Below, piece after piece: positions 1-11,644 of a DNA stretch of 64,000 nt (position 1 is the stretch's first letter; each line of letters starts with the position of its first letter). Under the pieces are notes generated by a model. That model did no database searches, was not told the origin of the DNA, and was given only the letters and a program-made list of their open reading frames with translations. The position numbers were made by a program, and so were the translations under genes. Source of the DNA: Diplocarpon mali (Eukaryota > Ascomycota > Leotiomycetes > Helotiales > Drepanopezizaceae); contig JAENRP010000073.1 of assembly GCA_024741835.1 (NCBI GenBank), forward strand, positions 58,759 through 122,758. The letters are read 5' to 3'.

Positions 1-318
1 GTTGTATAATTCTGATTGTATCTTCGAGTTAACTTCCGCGCCGGTACTTTGATTAGCTGATACTTGGAATTGTTGATAACATCCAGTGCCCAGACATACA
101 CACCACACGCCGACCGATATTCCATCTACGGAAACCCGAATACCTCCTTTCACAAACCCTACATACAGCGAGTCCTAGAGTCCTCTACTTACATCTTACC
201 TGCGGCACTCCCTTCTGGAATATCCCTCTCCACCGCCGAGGCATCAGTCCGACACTGTCTCGCGCGACGCCACCTGCGTCGAGCCAGCAAAACAAGCCAG
301 TGCAACACAAGCTTCAAG
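1..318. other. Upstream region of the P450 gene
   Basis: This stretch leads into the P450 start at 319. An open frame runs through it from 64, but the residues before position 319 do not resemble a P450 N-terminus, whereas the ATG at 319 is followed by a membrane anchor. It is therefore read as promoter and 5' untranslated sequence. Confidence 0.5.
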
Positions 319-2848
319 ATGCTCGAACGCCTGCAGGCCCACTTGGGTGTCAACCCGTGGCCATTCATCCTCGGCGGTGCCCTCCTCGTCGCCCTCTACC
401 AGTTCTTGCAGACCCTGCGGATCGCGTACCGCTCAGATCTCGCGCCGCTGCCTGGGCCGCGTTGGGCCAAATTCACGGGTCTGTATCGAGTGTTCCGCTT
501 GTGGCGAGGGGATGCGCCAGAATTCTATATGGAGATACATAGGAAGTATGGCGACATTGTGAGGACGGGGCCGAATACGGTTTCGATTGCGGATCCGGCG
601 GCAATCCCAGTTTTGTATGGCATTGGGAGTTCCTTTATCAAGGTATGTGGCGCGCTCTCTATCCCTCTCTCATGCGTTCTCCCCTTCTCTTGATTCCCTT
701 GTTCCTTATCCCCTCCTGGTTTTTGGGCCCATCGTGCGTGGGTTGTCTTGCGTGTGGACGTTGGATATGAGTATACGTTGGTATGTGGATGTGCGTCCGC
801 AGAATGGACATACATACTGAGGCGTGTATACACACCGGGGCCAGCGAACCTCGATTGGACAGCGTGGATATGGATGTGATGAGAGCGAGATGGTGTTAGC
901 CGAGAACGATGCTGATGTGAACAAAGGCCGAGTTCTATGAAACCTTCACGCCTTTCTACAAGGATGCACGCATGGAATCCCTATTCTCGACACGCGATCC
1001 CGCATACCACAAGGCGATCAAGCGGCCTGTCGCAAACAAGTTCTCCATGTCGTCCCTCCGCCTCTTGGAGTCGCTCATCGACATCTGCTCAGCCATCTTC
1101 GTGGCCACCATGCGCGACATTGAGCTCGAGAACGAGAGCAAGACCCCGAATCGCGGCGTCGACCTGGGAGAGTGGCTGCAGTGGTACGCATTCGACGTCA
1201 TTGGCATGATCACCTTCCACCGCCGCTTCGGATTCATGGAGCAGAGGAAGGATGTCAGAGACATGATTGCCGGCTTGGAGACCACCCAGAAGTACTGCGC
1301 GCTCGTAGGGCAGGTCGACGGCTTGCATCCGTGGCTGGCGGGGAACCAGAAGCTGATGCGAGCGCTAGAGGCGATTCCGGGGCTGAACGTGCCGAATCCG
1401 TTAAGGACCTTTGTCCAAGTGAGTGAGCGTGAGCGTGGGCTCGAGCACGGTTCTGTCACCCGAAAACTCCCACCTGTCTGAGAGGAAGTATATAGGCACT
1501 CACCTGGCCGAGAAGGCAAGACCTCACCTGATCGGACCTGCGCTGATTCTGAATCCGTGGCAACAGATCACACAGCAGTGCATCGACGAATACGACTCGT
1601 CGGCGGTAAGGGCGGATGAGAAGAAGACGACGCCGGACTTCCTCACTTTTCTGCGCCTCGAGGGGGCGAAGACCGGCGAGAGCTTATCTCACCGGGACAT
1701 GGTCAACCACCTAAGCAATAACATGTATGTAATAGCCCGCCTCCATCTACGGCCTGGAGTGGAGGGTGGGAGCCCGCGTTCGTGTCTGAGGCTAATACGA
1801 CCCTTGATGCAGATTCGCAGGAAGCGACACGACTGCCATCTCCCTCCGTGCGATCCTCTACTACATCTTGAAGACACCACAGTCATACAGCCGGTTGCAG
1901 AAAGAAATCGACGATGCGCAGCGCGCTGGGAGGCTATCTGAGTTTATCACATATAGCGAGAGCTTAGAGCTGGAATATCTGTATGTTTACCTCTCCTTCC
2001 ATTCCGTCATATCCAACATACTACCCACTCATCCAATGCAACCTATTCCACCCCTCTTACTCCAATCGTCTTGCGCATTCCACCCACGCCACCCATTCCA
2101 TCCCTCTAGCCCATTGTAAGCCTGCGTCCCGGGCCGGTCACAGCATACTGACCTGCCTCGATTCCGCCTGCAGACAAGTCGTGATGAAAGAAGCCATGCG
2201 GTGCCACCCAGGCGTTGCCTACCCACTCGAGCGTCTCGTGCCCAAAGGCAACATCGACCTCTGCGGGAGGTGCCTCCGCGAAGGCACCAACGTCGGGATC
2301 AACCCGTGGGTCATCCACCGCAATACCGAGGTCTTCGGCGCCGATGCGGCGGTCTTCCGGCCGGAGAGGTGGTTGGAGGCTAGTGCGGAGCAGTTGAAGA
2401 TTATGGAGCGGTCGCTGCTGACTGTGAGTGTTTGCATCATTTTCCCTGCTCCACCATCCAGTCCCCGACCGGCCACGCCTCACGAACTCCCCCCTGTCTA
2501 ACCGTCAGCACAATGCTCCCAGGAAGAGTCGAGACTCGAACCGAGCGCGCCTGTGAAACGAGAAGCCGGCGTGTGTGCAGACGCATACGCACAAGCTAGA
2601 TCGACCCCTGGGTAGCCAAGATCGCTAACAAGCTCTCGCAGTTCGGATATGGAGCCCGCTCCTGCATCGGCAAGAACATCTCCATCATGGAGATGGGCAA
2701 GTTCGTGCCTCAGATCCTGCGCCAGTTCGAGATGCACTGGGCTTCCGACGCGCCGGAGTGGACGGTCAAGACGTACTGGTTCTCCAAACAGTCGGATTTG
2801 ATGGTTCGCTTGAAGACCAGGGACCGCGCGGCGGTGGATGGGATGTAG
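319..2848 (+). CDS. Cytochrome P450 monooxygenase (pisatin demethylase-like group)
   Basis: A microsomal haem-thiolate monooxygenase that would insert oxygen from O2 into an unknown substrate with help from an NADPH-P450 reductase. Proposed exons are 319-642, 927-1418, 1576-1724, 1813-1980, 2174-2423 and 2642-2848, giving 529 aa, a usual P450 length. The start at 319 is chosen because it is followed by an N-terminal hydrophobic anchor (about residues 12-30) and a proline-rich hinge (LPGPRW). The I-helix motif AGSDTT is at 324-329, the ExxR salt bridge at E384-R387, FRPERW at 439-444, and the haem loop FGYGARSCIG at 462-471 with Cys469 as thiolate ligand. The loop is split by the last intron (2424-2641), whose removal restores it exactly. 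The run of residues around the haem loop resembles pisatin-demethylase-like P450s. It is the first gene of the putative cluster; no substrate can be inferred. Confidence 0.92.
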
Positions 2849-3489
2849 CTGGCTTAACTATCGTAAGGGAGGGTGATGTAGGTAGATACACTTATCACTG
2901 AAAGCAGCCTTGTTATTCCGAGGCATTGTGCGTCTTTTATATTTTGCGTCGCAACGTAAGTGTAATGAGATCTGGATCGAAAGAGTTGTAAGCCGTAGAG
3001 CTGGATTGCCTGTTATCTTTTTCTCGTCTTCTTGATGGGAAGTTGAATCTAGCAGGCTTACTTTTCCGGGACCGTAGTATATTCAAAGAACATATGCACC
3101 AAGACGTAAGCCGATCGCCGCCCAGCAAAATTCGGGCTTCAGCTCACAGAGGGAGAGTGCTTATCTTCTATCCCACAGCCACCCGAGGCCCTATGGGGCT
3201 CTTGGGACCCTCCAAAAGGTTTCCACCTCTCCTCCTGTCTCTGGGAAGATTTGACGAGGAAAAAAAAAAAAGCCACTGCTCGTTGACACGTGCCCTGCTC
3301 CCGCGGCGAGTCTTATCTCGGGATGCTACTAGCTCATTTTCTCTTCCGTCCCTCTGTCTCTTCTATCTTTCTATCTTTTTTTCTCGTTTCATTTCATTTG
3401 AAAGCCCTTTTCCTTGCAGATAAAATGTGGGAAGCGGAGACGTCCGCGGAAATACACGCGGCGGGATGGAAGCACTGCTCATAGCTAGC
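2849..3489. other. Intergenic, no gene seen
   Basis: This holds the 3' side of the P450 gene and a pyrimidine-rich stretch at about 3330-3420 of CTTTCT/TTTCTC character. The open frames here (for example 3043-3423) are low-complexity and show no family signal. Confidence 0.5.
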
Positions 3490-3653
3490 TGTTGCGCCAC
3501 GAGGAGCCTGAGGCTCCAAGGACTGGCTTATGTAATCAACCCCTGAAGTGGCCAAGGAGCAATCCTATGGAAGGAGCTCAGATATATAGCTAGATTAGAA
3601 ATTTGCAAGCTGCTGCTCGCCACTGAGAAAGATCGCTATTTTCAAGCACGACA
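3490..3653. mobile_element. Solo LTR with a perfect target-site duplication (copy A)
   Basis: A 164-bp unit beginning TGTTGCGC and ending ACGACA is flanked on both sides by the same 5 bp, CTAGC (3485-3489 and 3654-3658). TG...CA ends with a 5-bp duplication are the signature of an LTR retrotransposon insertion, here reduced to a single LTR by recombination. A second unit of identical length is at 60,618-60,781. Shared blocks include CTTATGTAA, CCCCTGAAGTGGCC and a TATA-like GCTCAGATATA, which may be the LTR promoter. There is no internal region or coding sequence. Orientation relative to the lost element is read left to right from the TATA-like site. Confidence 0.85.
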
Positions 3654-3964
3654 CTAGCCCAGACTCCCTTTCCGCGGAGCAGAAGAAAATCTCTACTGGA
3701 ATTCACAAGCGTTACACGGGTGTCCACGGACCCTACGTTGATATGATATCACGTGCCACTGCGAGACCTCTCCCGGTCCGGATGGGACCGCTTGACTGAT
3801 CGGTGCCACTGCGTGTTCACTGCGTGTTCGGGAACCGTAAGCAGGAGCTCGACGTGGTTATGGTCTTGTTGCAGATCGCGTGTCGGCTGTGCCCTAGACG
3901 GTGCGTCTGCGAGCAGCTTTGATATCTCTCTCTAGATATGGGATGGATATATGTGTAGATATCT
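3654..3964. other. Intergenic, no gene seen
   Basis: Unremarkable sequence between the solo LTR and the 10-bp satellite. I see no motif or family here. Confidence 0.5.
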
Positions 3965-4106
3965 ATACATATACATACATATACATACATATACATACAT
4001 ATACATACATATACATACATATACATACATATACATACATATACATACATATACATACATATACATACATATACATACATATACATACATATACATACAT
4101 ATACAT
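3965..4106. repeat. Tandem repeat of a 10-bp unit, about 14 copies
   Basis: The unit ATACATACAT is repeated almost perfectly for 142 bp. Since 10 is not a multiple of 3 and the unit makes no stop, several frames stay open across it on both strands and create spurious proteins rich in I, H, T and Y (plus) or M, Y, V and C (minus). It is a minisatellite, not a gene. Confidence 0.97.
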
Positions 4107-4955
4107 ATCTCTATATCTCTATATCTGTCCATATGTATTGCATATGCGGTCTGCAGAGAGCGGCATCTGGCAGCGCAACCCCCAGCCTGGCGACGGAGTC
4201 TCCCGAGGAGGGATCCCGAGAGCGGCTCACGCGTGCCGGCTCGGGACATCTGTTCGGGTTCTCAAGAGAACCGCGTCTCTGCCCCTGAGGGCGGGCGAGA
4301 CCACGGGAAACTACGGGGGCTAGGGAATGGCGGCCGGGCCGGGCCGAGCGTGTCTCGGAACCATGCTCTAAGGCCTCGGCCCAGTTCTACTTGACACGAC
4401 GCAACTTTCATCAAGGTCAGATGGCAGGTCAGGTGTTCCGTCAGGTGCCGTGTCAGGTGACAGAGCGATAGGGCTTGGAAAAGTAAAGCTCGGCCCCGGT
4501 GCGAAGGCTGCGGCCCAGCGGGGTAAAAGTCAGATTGATCATGTCGACTTGCCGTAGCGGCGGGGGGCCGGGGGACGGATGAGTCATCCAGCCGGTAGTT
4601 GTGCATCTTCACCTCTGCTCTGCTTCCCGACACCGTTTCTCCATCCACTCCCCCATCCATCTCCACCTCCCTCTCCATTTCCGCTTCGATTCCCATTGCA
4701 ATCTGGATCGAGTCTTACCTCTCTACCTTGGCCCGGGCAGGCGGTTGAAGGCAGGCAAGCTATCGGGTCGAACAAACCCCAATCCCAATCCCTAGCCAGA
4801 CCCGACTCGGCTTCAGATCTACTTCTTGATTCAGATTCAGATTCAGTTCTAGTTTCTCCCCTAGCCGGCTCGATCCAAGCTCGACTCGAACCCCTCGACC
4901 CTCCGCCCCTCACCTCCCACCAGCGCTCCCACCAGCGCTCCCGATTGCGAAGACC
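4107..4955 (+). promoter_or_regulatory. Probable promoter and leader of the transcription-factor gene
   Basis: The roughly 850 bp before the start at 4956 hold no gene I can support. From about 4600 to 4720 the plus strand is pyrimidine-rich (runs of CTCC, CCAT and CTTCC), as is common in fungal leaders. A short GATTCA/GATTCAG repeat lies near 4828-4848. Confidence 0.4.
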
Positions 4956-7584
4956 ATGCCGCCGCATGAGTGCAGTTACTGCGAGCGCAGCTTCAATCGC
5001 GCCGAGCATCTGCTGAGGCATGTGCGCTCCCACACCAAGGAGAAGCCCTTCAAGTGCGGTGCCTGCGGGAAAGGATATTCGCGCGAGTTCGTCCCTCTCT
5101 CTTCCCTCTTNCCCCCTGCGAGGTATTTACAGGAGATCACCACAAGCACAGAGCTGACTCGGGCATTCCTACCTAGGGACACGCTGATCCGGCACGCCAA
5201 ATCGCATTGTATAAAGCGCAGAGCGACCTTCTCGGAAGGGTCGGGGTATCGTGGGGATCTCGGCAGCAACGGCGACGATTTGTTGCCGCCCAGTACGTAC
5301 TACGTCCCCGGAACCCGCTCTATCTGTATGGGCTGGGCTGGTCTAGGCTGGGCTGGCTGGCGAGCTAGCGCGGCGGTCTTCCTTTCGGCTCTATTCGTGT
5401 TGATGCCAGGTCACAGGACATCGTACTCCCATCCTCAGTACCCCCCCGACTGCGCTGGAGATCCCGAATGCAACTCCCACGTACCCCGTCGCCGACTTCA
5501 CCTTGGGCTCGCAGATCTGGGGCTTCCACTCCATGGGCTTCATGGACGATGCGTCGCTGTGGGCAGCCAACCACGGCTTCCTGGCAAGCGGGATGGACAC
5601 GACCGGGGCGCCTCTCTCGTCGCTGCCCGACACTGACGTGAGCCAGCTCGAGCCGTTGGGGAACCACCACCACGGCCGTGGCCAGCAGGATGCCCGGGGG
5701 ACCGGCACGGCGCCGCCGGCCGCGATCGACGTCCGGGAACTGTGGTTCACGAGAATCCCGAGGACGACCGAGAAGCAGCACTATCCGCAACTCTCACCTA
5801 GCATCTCGAACTCGGGGCCTGCGGCTTCGCCCAGCGAGTCCGAGATCGTCGACGAGGAGTGTCGGCGGGAGCTCCGCAAGGCCCTGGTCCGGCCTATCTA
5901 TCAGGAGGACTTTCTGCCTTCTTCGTCTTTCCTGGTATGCAGATCTATCTCAATCGGTGGATCAGCTTGACGGATGGCTTCGTGCAAGGTTCTAGCTAAT
6001 GCGTCCTGAGACCAGAACATATGTGTGCGCAGGTTCTTGAAGTGCTTCAATCCCATCTTTCCGATCCTGCACGCCCCGACCTTCCAACCGACGGCTGAGA
6101 ACGGCCCTTTGCTGGTCTCCATGGCGTCGGTCGGGTGCCTGTTTCTGGGATCAGCGGACGCCGTTCAACGTGGAATTCGCATGTTTGAAGGCCTGAACAG
6201 ATTCATTCTCACATCGGTAAGACCGCCCCCCATATGGTCCGGCTGGAATTCTCTGACGCCGAAGCAGAACAATACCTCTAAGCACGCGCGAGGGGATATG
6301 TTTGCGATGATCCAGGCGGCTGTCATTGGCCAAACGTTTGCAATGCTCTCAGGGGTAATAGTTAGAGCCGTCCCAGGACCTGCAGTTGCTGATGCGCTCA
6401 CAAGGATGCAAGACATTTTGCCATTTTTGAGAGTTACCACGGCTCAATAATCGCTGTAAGTGTAAGCTGCTGCGCGCGACCGCACTTCACTGAGCAGAGC
6501 ATTTAGTTTGCACGACGGGAGAATATATTTGACAGCGGGCACACGATCACAGGCCCACTCGAGAATCTGTCAGGAGAGGAGCTCGAAATGGCATGGAAAC
6601 AATGGATTCGGGAAGAAGAGATCTTGAGGTCCGATAACTGGCCGTCGAGATCAAGTTCCAGGTGCTAATCGAGACATCAGGATTGTACCGGCGTTGAGGA
6701 TCCACGACGCCGAATTATCGTCTCTCCTACATCGCGACTCGCTCTTGAAACACGCTAAACCCATGAGACAATCCATAGCCACGCATCGTGCCTTCGGAGC
6801 CGCCACGGCGCCCGAGTGGCTGTCTGCCATCCGAGCTGCCGAGTCGCCTGCTCCGGAGGGCAACACTCGCCCAAATTCGGTCCAGGACTCGTTTACGGCG
6901 CACATCCAGCTTGAGAGTCGGGCAGTGTGCATCGCGGAGGACCGCCGGGAAGGCCGATTGGATGCAGCGACTTCGAGCGCCCATCAACAAGCGTTGATTG
7001 ACTGGCACGAGGCATATTCCGACGTCTTGGCAGAAGGAGTGTCAGACCGGATGTGTCTCATAGCTCTCTGGCATTGGGTATACATGAGCCTCTTTGTCGA
7101 CGTCGAGAAACTCGAGCTCGCCATCGGACGAGACGGTCCTGAGAAGTCCCCGGATGCGATATCTTATGTTCGCCGCTGGGCCGAAACGCCAGATGCAGCG
7201 CGCTGCATGATGCATGCGTTCTTCTTGCAGAAGAATCTGCAAGCCCTCCGTTTCGACGATATCCCCGCCTTGCATGTGCCCCGGCTCCTGTTCTCGGCTG
7301 CTGTAGCCTGGTATTGCTACATCCATAACGGGCCGGGGAACAATCCTCTCGATCCGTCAGGCACGTTATTCAACACCTCTTTCTTGGAACTCCGAGTCAT
7401 GACAGCCTCGAATGCCGGGCAGCTGTCCTGTATTGCGAATCTGACTTGGAATCAGAGCGCAACTTCATCGATCATAGCGGCGACTGTGTGCGAGCTGGGG
7501 TGTCAGCTGCGGCGCATCAACGAATGGGGTCTGGCTGGCAAGTTCGCAAGTGTTGTGGCACGCCTCCTCGACGCCGAGGCTTGA
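4956..7584 (+). CDS. C2H2 zinc-finger transcription factor with fungal_trans domain
   Basis: A nuclear DNA-binding regulator. Proposed exons are 4956-5086, 5177-5292, 5417-5934, 6016-6216, 6268-6354, 6405-6455, 6507-6628 and 6681-7584, which sum to 2130 nt and 709 aa. Two tandem C2H2 fingers start at residue 6: the first has the C-x2-C-x12-H-x3-H spacing and the second regains that spacing only when intron 5087-5176 is removed. The middle is variable. A fungal_trans-type domain begins about residue 256 with [18 protein letters not shown] and continues through SYHGSIIA, the FARRENIFD segment, a W-x2-W motif and [13 protein letters not shown]. Introns of about 50 nt split this domain, and each junction restores the expected family sequence. 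An undetermined base (N, 5111) falls in intron 1. Its position beside the monooxygenase genes makes it the likely pathway regulator; that role is inferred. Confidence 0.9.
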
Positions 7585-9383
7585 CAAAAGAATCGCCTAT
7601 CCTCGCAACCAACAAGCCCCTAGCAGTCCAGAGTCAAGGACCAACCCCGGTGGCCGTGGACCAAGGACCATAATCCCGAGCGCCCGATTACCGGGCCGCC
7701 TCGTCGGAGGTCTGCACAGATGGCCCACTCGCCCGAGCCGGGCCTGGAGGGGTACACACAATGGGATCTACCACCATATCGCGGCCCAAGTGACTGGGCG
7801 TAACAGTCAGTGGCATTTCTACATGGCTCCAGGAAAAGACAGCTACTGGCCTTGGTGGTCACGTAGGACGAGTTTTTCAAACAAACGAAGCTCGCTATTG
7901 CCGATTCGTCTGGTTCGCTATTGCTGAGCATGAAGTCCAAGGCCAAAGCTCCTCTGATCTCTAGCCTCCAACTCTTGGGCCCCGCACTGCTCTACGAGCT
8001 TTAACCTCAAGATTACGAAGGAAACGCTGACTACCGGTCATATAGGCCTCGCTGCTCCTCACACTTGTCCCCGCTCTGGATGCATGCACGCATACTTTGG
8101 CCCCTTGATCATTGGATCGTCGACTCGGGGCTCTAGTGGATCGAAATGGCTTTCTGAGGAGCTGCTACTTTCGGTCTATTCTTCGGCTATAGCCTCCTAA
8201 ATCGCACAACCAATCCGATCATCTGTCTATGGGCCTTGCCCAATTTTTTTTTTTTTTNNNNNNNNNNNNNNNNCAAAAAATAAAATAAAAATATAGCTCG
8301 TTTTGATCCTCCTGGCTCCGGTCATCTTACTGCCGGTATGACCTTGCAGCTTGTCGGGCTCGGGCTCAACCTGGGCGGCAATCTGTAGAAGTGACCCAAG
8401 AGCACCTTCTTTCCCACCATCAATCGTCGGCATCATAACCCTGAACTTACGAGCAAATACTTGTGAAGGCAGGCATCACGGAATGTGGCCTGGTCCGCGC
8501 TGGTAGAGACTAAGGTGATGTTTAGGCGTCTTCCTGGATAGGATGTTTGCAGAGAACAACTCCCTCTTCACCTCCTCTCCTACTCAGTCCTTGCGCCCCT
8601 CTTCATCTACTGTTAAATCCCACAATTCAAACATGCCGGTACAGATGTATCAGCGGAACAGCCGCCCTCTTCGAAACGGGCCTGCTCCAACAAGTCGCCC
8701 GCACCCAACCGTTGCGGATCGACTAAGGCCTCGGAACCATCTTGTACAGTTCGCACAGAATACTCCACATCCACTACTCCACTCGCTGTCTGCTTCCTCT
8801 TGCTGATTGTCTCGAGTGATTTTGGCGTGTTTGTGCTATTCCTCGCTTGTGTAAGCTCTGGGAGTCCGTTGGAACCTTGATCCTCTTGTATACATACGTA
8901 CTCTTGAAGTCTATTTGCTCTTGACCTTGTAATCCATAGAACAAATGAGTGTTTGATCTAGAGAACTACAACCGCTTGTTCTACTGCCTCTTACCCTGAT
9001 CCTGCCCTACTTGTTTCTTATATCCTGACGAGCTTAGGCTTAAGGCTTTACAAACATAATGCTTGTACCTGGTCTTCTTCCTTCTGGAATCTTGTGACCG
9101 TTTTTGCGCTCTCCCAACTTCGTATGTAAGTGTGTATGCTCAACTATTCGTTGTTTTTGGATACATGCTTCCGGTGATTCGGGTAGCAAGTGAGAGACGG
9201 GAGTGAAAGGAGTGCACCTGCGACTCCTTCCCAGGGACATGTTAGGAAACATAGGAGTCATACGAGGTATGCAGCATTCGAAGCGGGGAGTGTACTTGTT
9301 CAGATCATCATCTCCTTTACCCAGAATGCTCCCTACCCCCTATTTACTACCCACAAATACAAGCGAGATCAGACTCACCCAGA
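7585..9383. other. Convergent intergenic region with an assembly gap
   Basis: Downstream sequence of two convergent genes. It contains a poly-T run directly followed by undetermined bases (8258-8273). The short open frames here (for example 8543-8806) have no domain, intron or compositional support. Confidence 0.5.
8258..8273. other. Run of undetermined bases
   Basis: Sixteen N follow a poly-T run and precede an A-rich run, so this is probably a sequencing or assembly gap in low-complexity DNA. Confidence 0.99.
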
Positions 9384-11644
9384 CTAGACCCCAAGCTCCT
9401 GCCGGATCCCCGCACAGATCTCCCGCAGCCTCTCCACCGTCTCACACGCCGCATACACGAAGCGATCCGGTCTCGCGACAACGAAGCGCATTCCCTCGAC
9501 ATCCTTGCGGATCTGATGCATGTTATAATACACCGGGGCGGGCCTGCCCCTCACCAGCTCCTCCGTCGCCGCGAACTCGTCCGCGGTCGCCAGACGGTAG
9601 ACATCCGGACCTGCGCCCTCGCCCGCCTTGATATCGTCGATGTAAGCCTGCTGCAAGAGGAACGTCACCTCGTTGGCTTCCACGTATCCCCCGGACAGCT
9701 TCTCGAGGCCCTCGAGACCCGCGCGAATAGACGACAAGCCCGCCAGCGAGTCCAGCAGGACGAGGACCTGGAACAGGCCCTTCTTCCCCTCGCGGAAGAT
9801 GGCGTCGTCGGTGAACATGACGCGGGGATTCTGGGCGTCGGAGCAGAGCGGCGCGCAGTAGACCTGCGGCAGGCTCATGCCGCCGTGGGAGTCGCCCAGG
9901 AAGGGCAGGCCGGGCTCATGCTTGTAGCGGATCATGCCTTCGGCGCGAGGACCGACCTCGATCTTCCGCCGCATGCTGGGGATCATCTGCAGCAGGCTCA
10001 GCAGCAGCTTGGTGAGGGCGAACCTCCAAGTGTTGCCCTGGGTGCACAGGGAGCCGTTGGTGACGGTCTTGGCGAGGGAGATCCTGAGCTGCTGCTGCCG
10101 CTCGCGGTACCAGCCGGCGAGGAGGTGCGCGTGGTTGGAGCTGTCCTCGCGGATGGCGATGGCGAGGCGCCAGGCGAGACCCGAAGAGTCTCTGAAGCCG
10201 GAGGAGATGCCCTGGCCGCCGACTGGAGGGTGTGAGAAGGAGCCGCGATGATCTTGCCGGGCGACTTACAGGGTGGGAAGACGTGAGCCGAGTCGCCGGC
10301 GAGCATGACTCGGCCTACCGCCCAGCGGTTGCAGCTCCGTGCGGAAAAGACAAAGGGGCGAGAGCGTATGATCTCGAGGCAGTCGGATGGGAATGGAAAC
10401 TCACTGCCGGCGCAGCTTGGAAGCTCTCAGTACATTGCATCGTACCGGACTCCTCACACGCAACAGCAGAGGGGGCAGGGAGGGCGCAGAGGACATACCC
10501 AAAGGCCGCCCCGTCGTGGGTCAAATAAGGCATGACGATCTGCATGGCCTGCTTCTCGCTCGCCATGTACGCCGCATCCTCCCCAGCACGCACGACGAAC
10601 TCGAGTCTCCAATACAGCTCCGCCTCGATGCCGAACCGGCCACAAACCACCGCCCGGTAGTCATTGCAGACGAATCGGAAATGCGGGGGGAAGTAGAGGT
10701 CGTACACCTGGGCTGGCGTGTAGCCCAGCCTCCAGAAGGGGAGCTCGGGATGGGAGGCAGGTGTTGGGGCCGTGAGCCTCAAGTTGATGGCGACCCAGGT
10801 TTCGTTGTAGCCGAAGCTCCCTGCTGTCAGCGCTGCCCTCAGGTGCCACGATGCTTCGGATCGGTCTGTTTACTCACGAGGAAGCCTGCTCCATCAGCAC
10901 GCCTCTGGGCTCCAGGTACAGCTTTCTCGTGAAGCCTCGCTTCCCATCACAGCCCACCAGGAACTTGGACCGGACTCTCCGCTCGGCGCCCGAGGCGTCC
11001 GCGTAGGTGCAGTGTACCCAGTCTGCATCTTCCTCGATGTGAGTGACGGTGCACGATGATCTCAGTTCCGAGGATGGGTGTTTCGCCGCGGCGAGTCGGA
11101 GGTGTTTCTCGAGCATTGGCTGCCGGTGCACGATGCCCCCAACATGACCCGTTCCCCCTTCAGTCTATCCCGGGTCTCGTCTGAGCCCAGGTGCAGTGTC
11201 GAGGGGCGGGAGGACCTACCGTGTCCATGTTGAACTTGAGGAACGGTCTCTCGTGCAAGTCGTCTCTGCTCGTGATGAACTTGATCATCCCAGGAGCTGC
11301 GCCAACACCGAACGACCGACGGTCAGCACGAGCTACCAGGCTACCACCTCACCTGCCTGCTCCAGGCTTGCTCTATTTCCCCAGATCACGCTGCAAGACT
11401 TTGGGGGGGACGTACGAGAGCCGATCTCGGTATAGATCTTATCATACCGTCCGATCTCCTGCAGCAGCCTGAGCCCGTCCTCGTCGAGAAAGACCCCTCG
11501 CGGATCATCGGTGATGCCCGGTGCCTTTTCCAGCACGAGGTTCTGTACGCCGAACCTCCCCAGGAGTGTGGTGAGTAGAGCGCCGGTAGGACCACAGCCG
11601 ACAATCAGAACGTCGGTCGTCTCAACCTGTTGATCTGAACTCAT
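9384..11644 (-). CDS. FAD-dependent aromatic monooxygenase (phenol 2-monooxygenase / MhpA-like)
   Basis: A class A flavin monooxygenase expected to hydroxylate an aromatic ring with NAD(P)H and O2. Proposed exons, in transcription order, are 11644-11416, 11296-11220, 11164-10878, 10837-10499, 10403-10270 and 10222-9384, giving 634 aa. The GxGxxG nucleotide fold is at G16-G21 (VGCGPTG), the DG motif at D175-G176 (LVGCDGKRG), and the GD motif at G347-D348 (GRVMLAGDSAHVFPP), continuing FGGQGISSGFRD across the last intron. GIVHRQPM and ETWVAIN are typical of the phenol-hydroxylase group. The C-terminal part, with VARPDRFVYA near its end, fits the thioredoxin-like tail of this family. The fourth exon is only in frame if intron 3 is 40 nt (10877-10838), which is unusually short. 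The gene diverges from the hydrolase at 12798, so the two are probably co-regulated. The substrate is unknown. Confidence 0.88.

Noticed and set aside
3817..4394. Overlapping long frames on both strands across the ATACATACAT array
   Set aside because: They exist only because a 10-bp stop-free repeat keeps frames open; there is no other coding signal.
9516..10932. Plus-strand frames antisense to the flavin monooxygenase (239 and 181 codons)
   Set aside because: Shadows of GC-rich coding sequence; the minus strand carries the FAD motifs and spliced family sequence.
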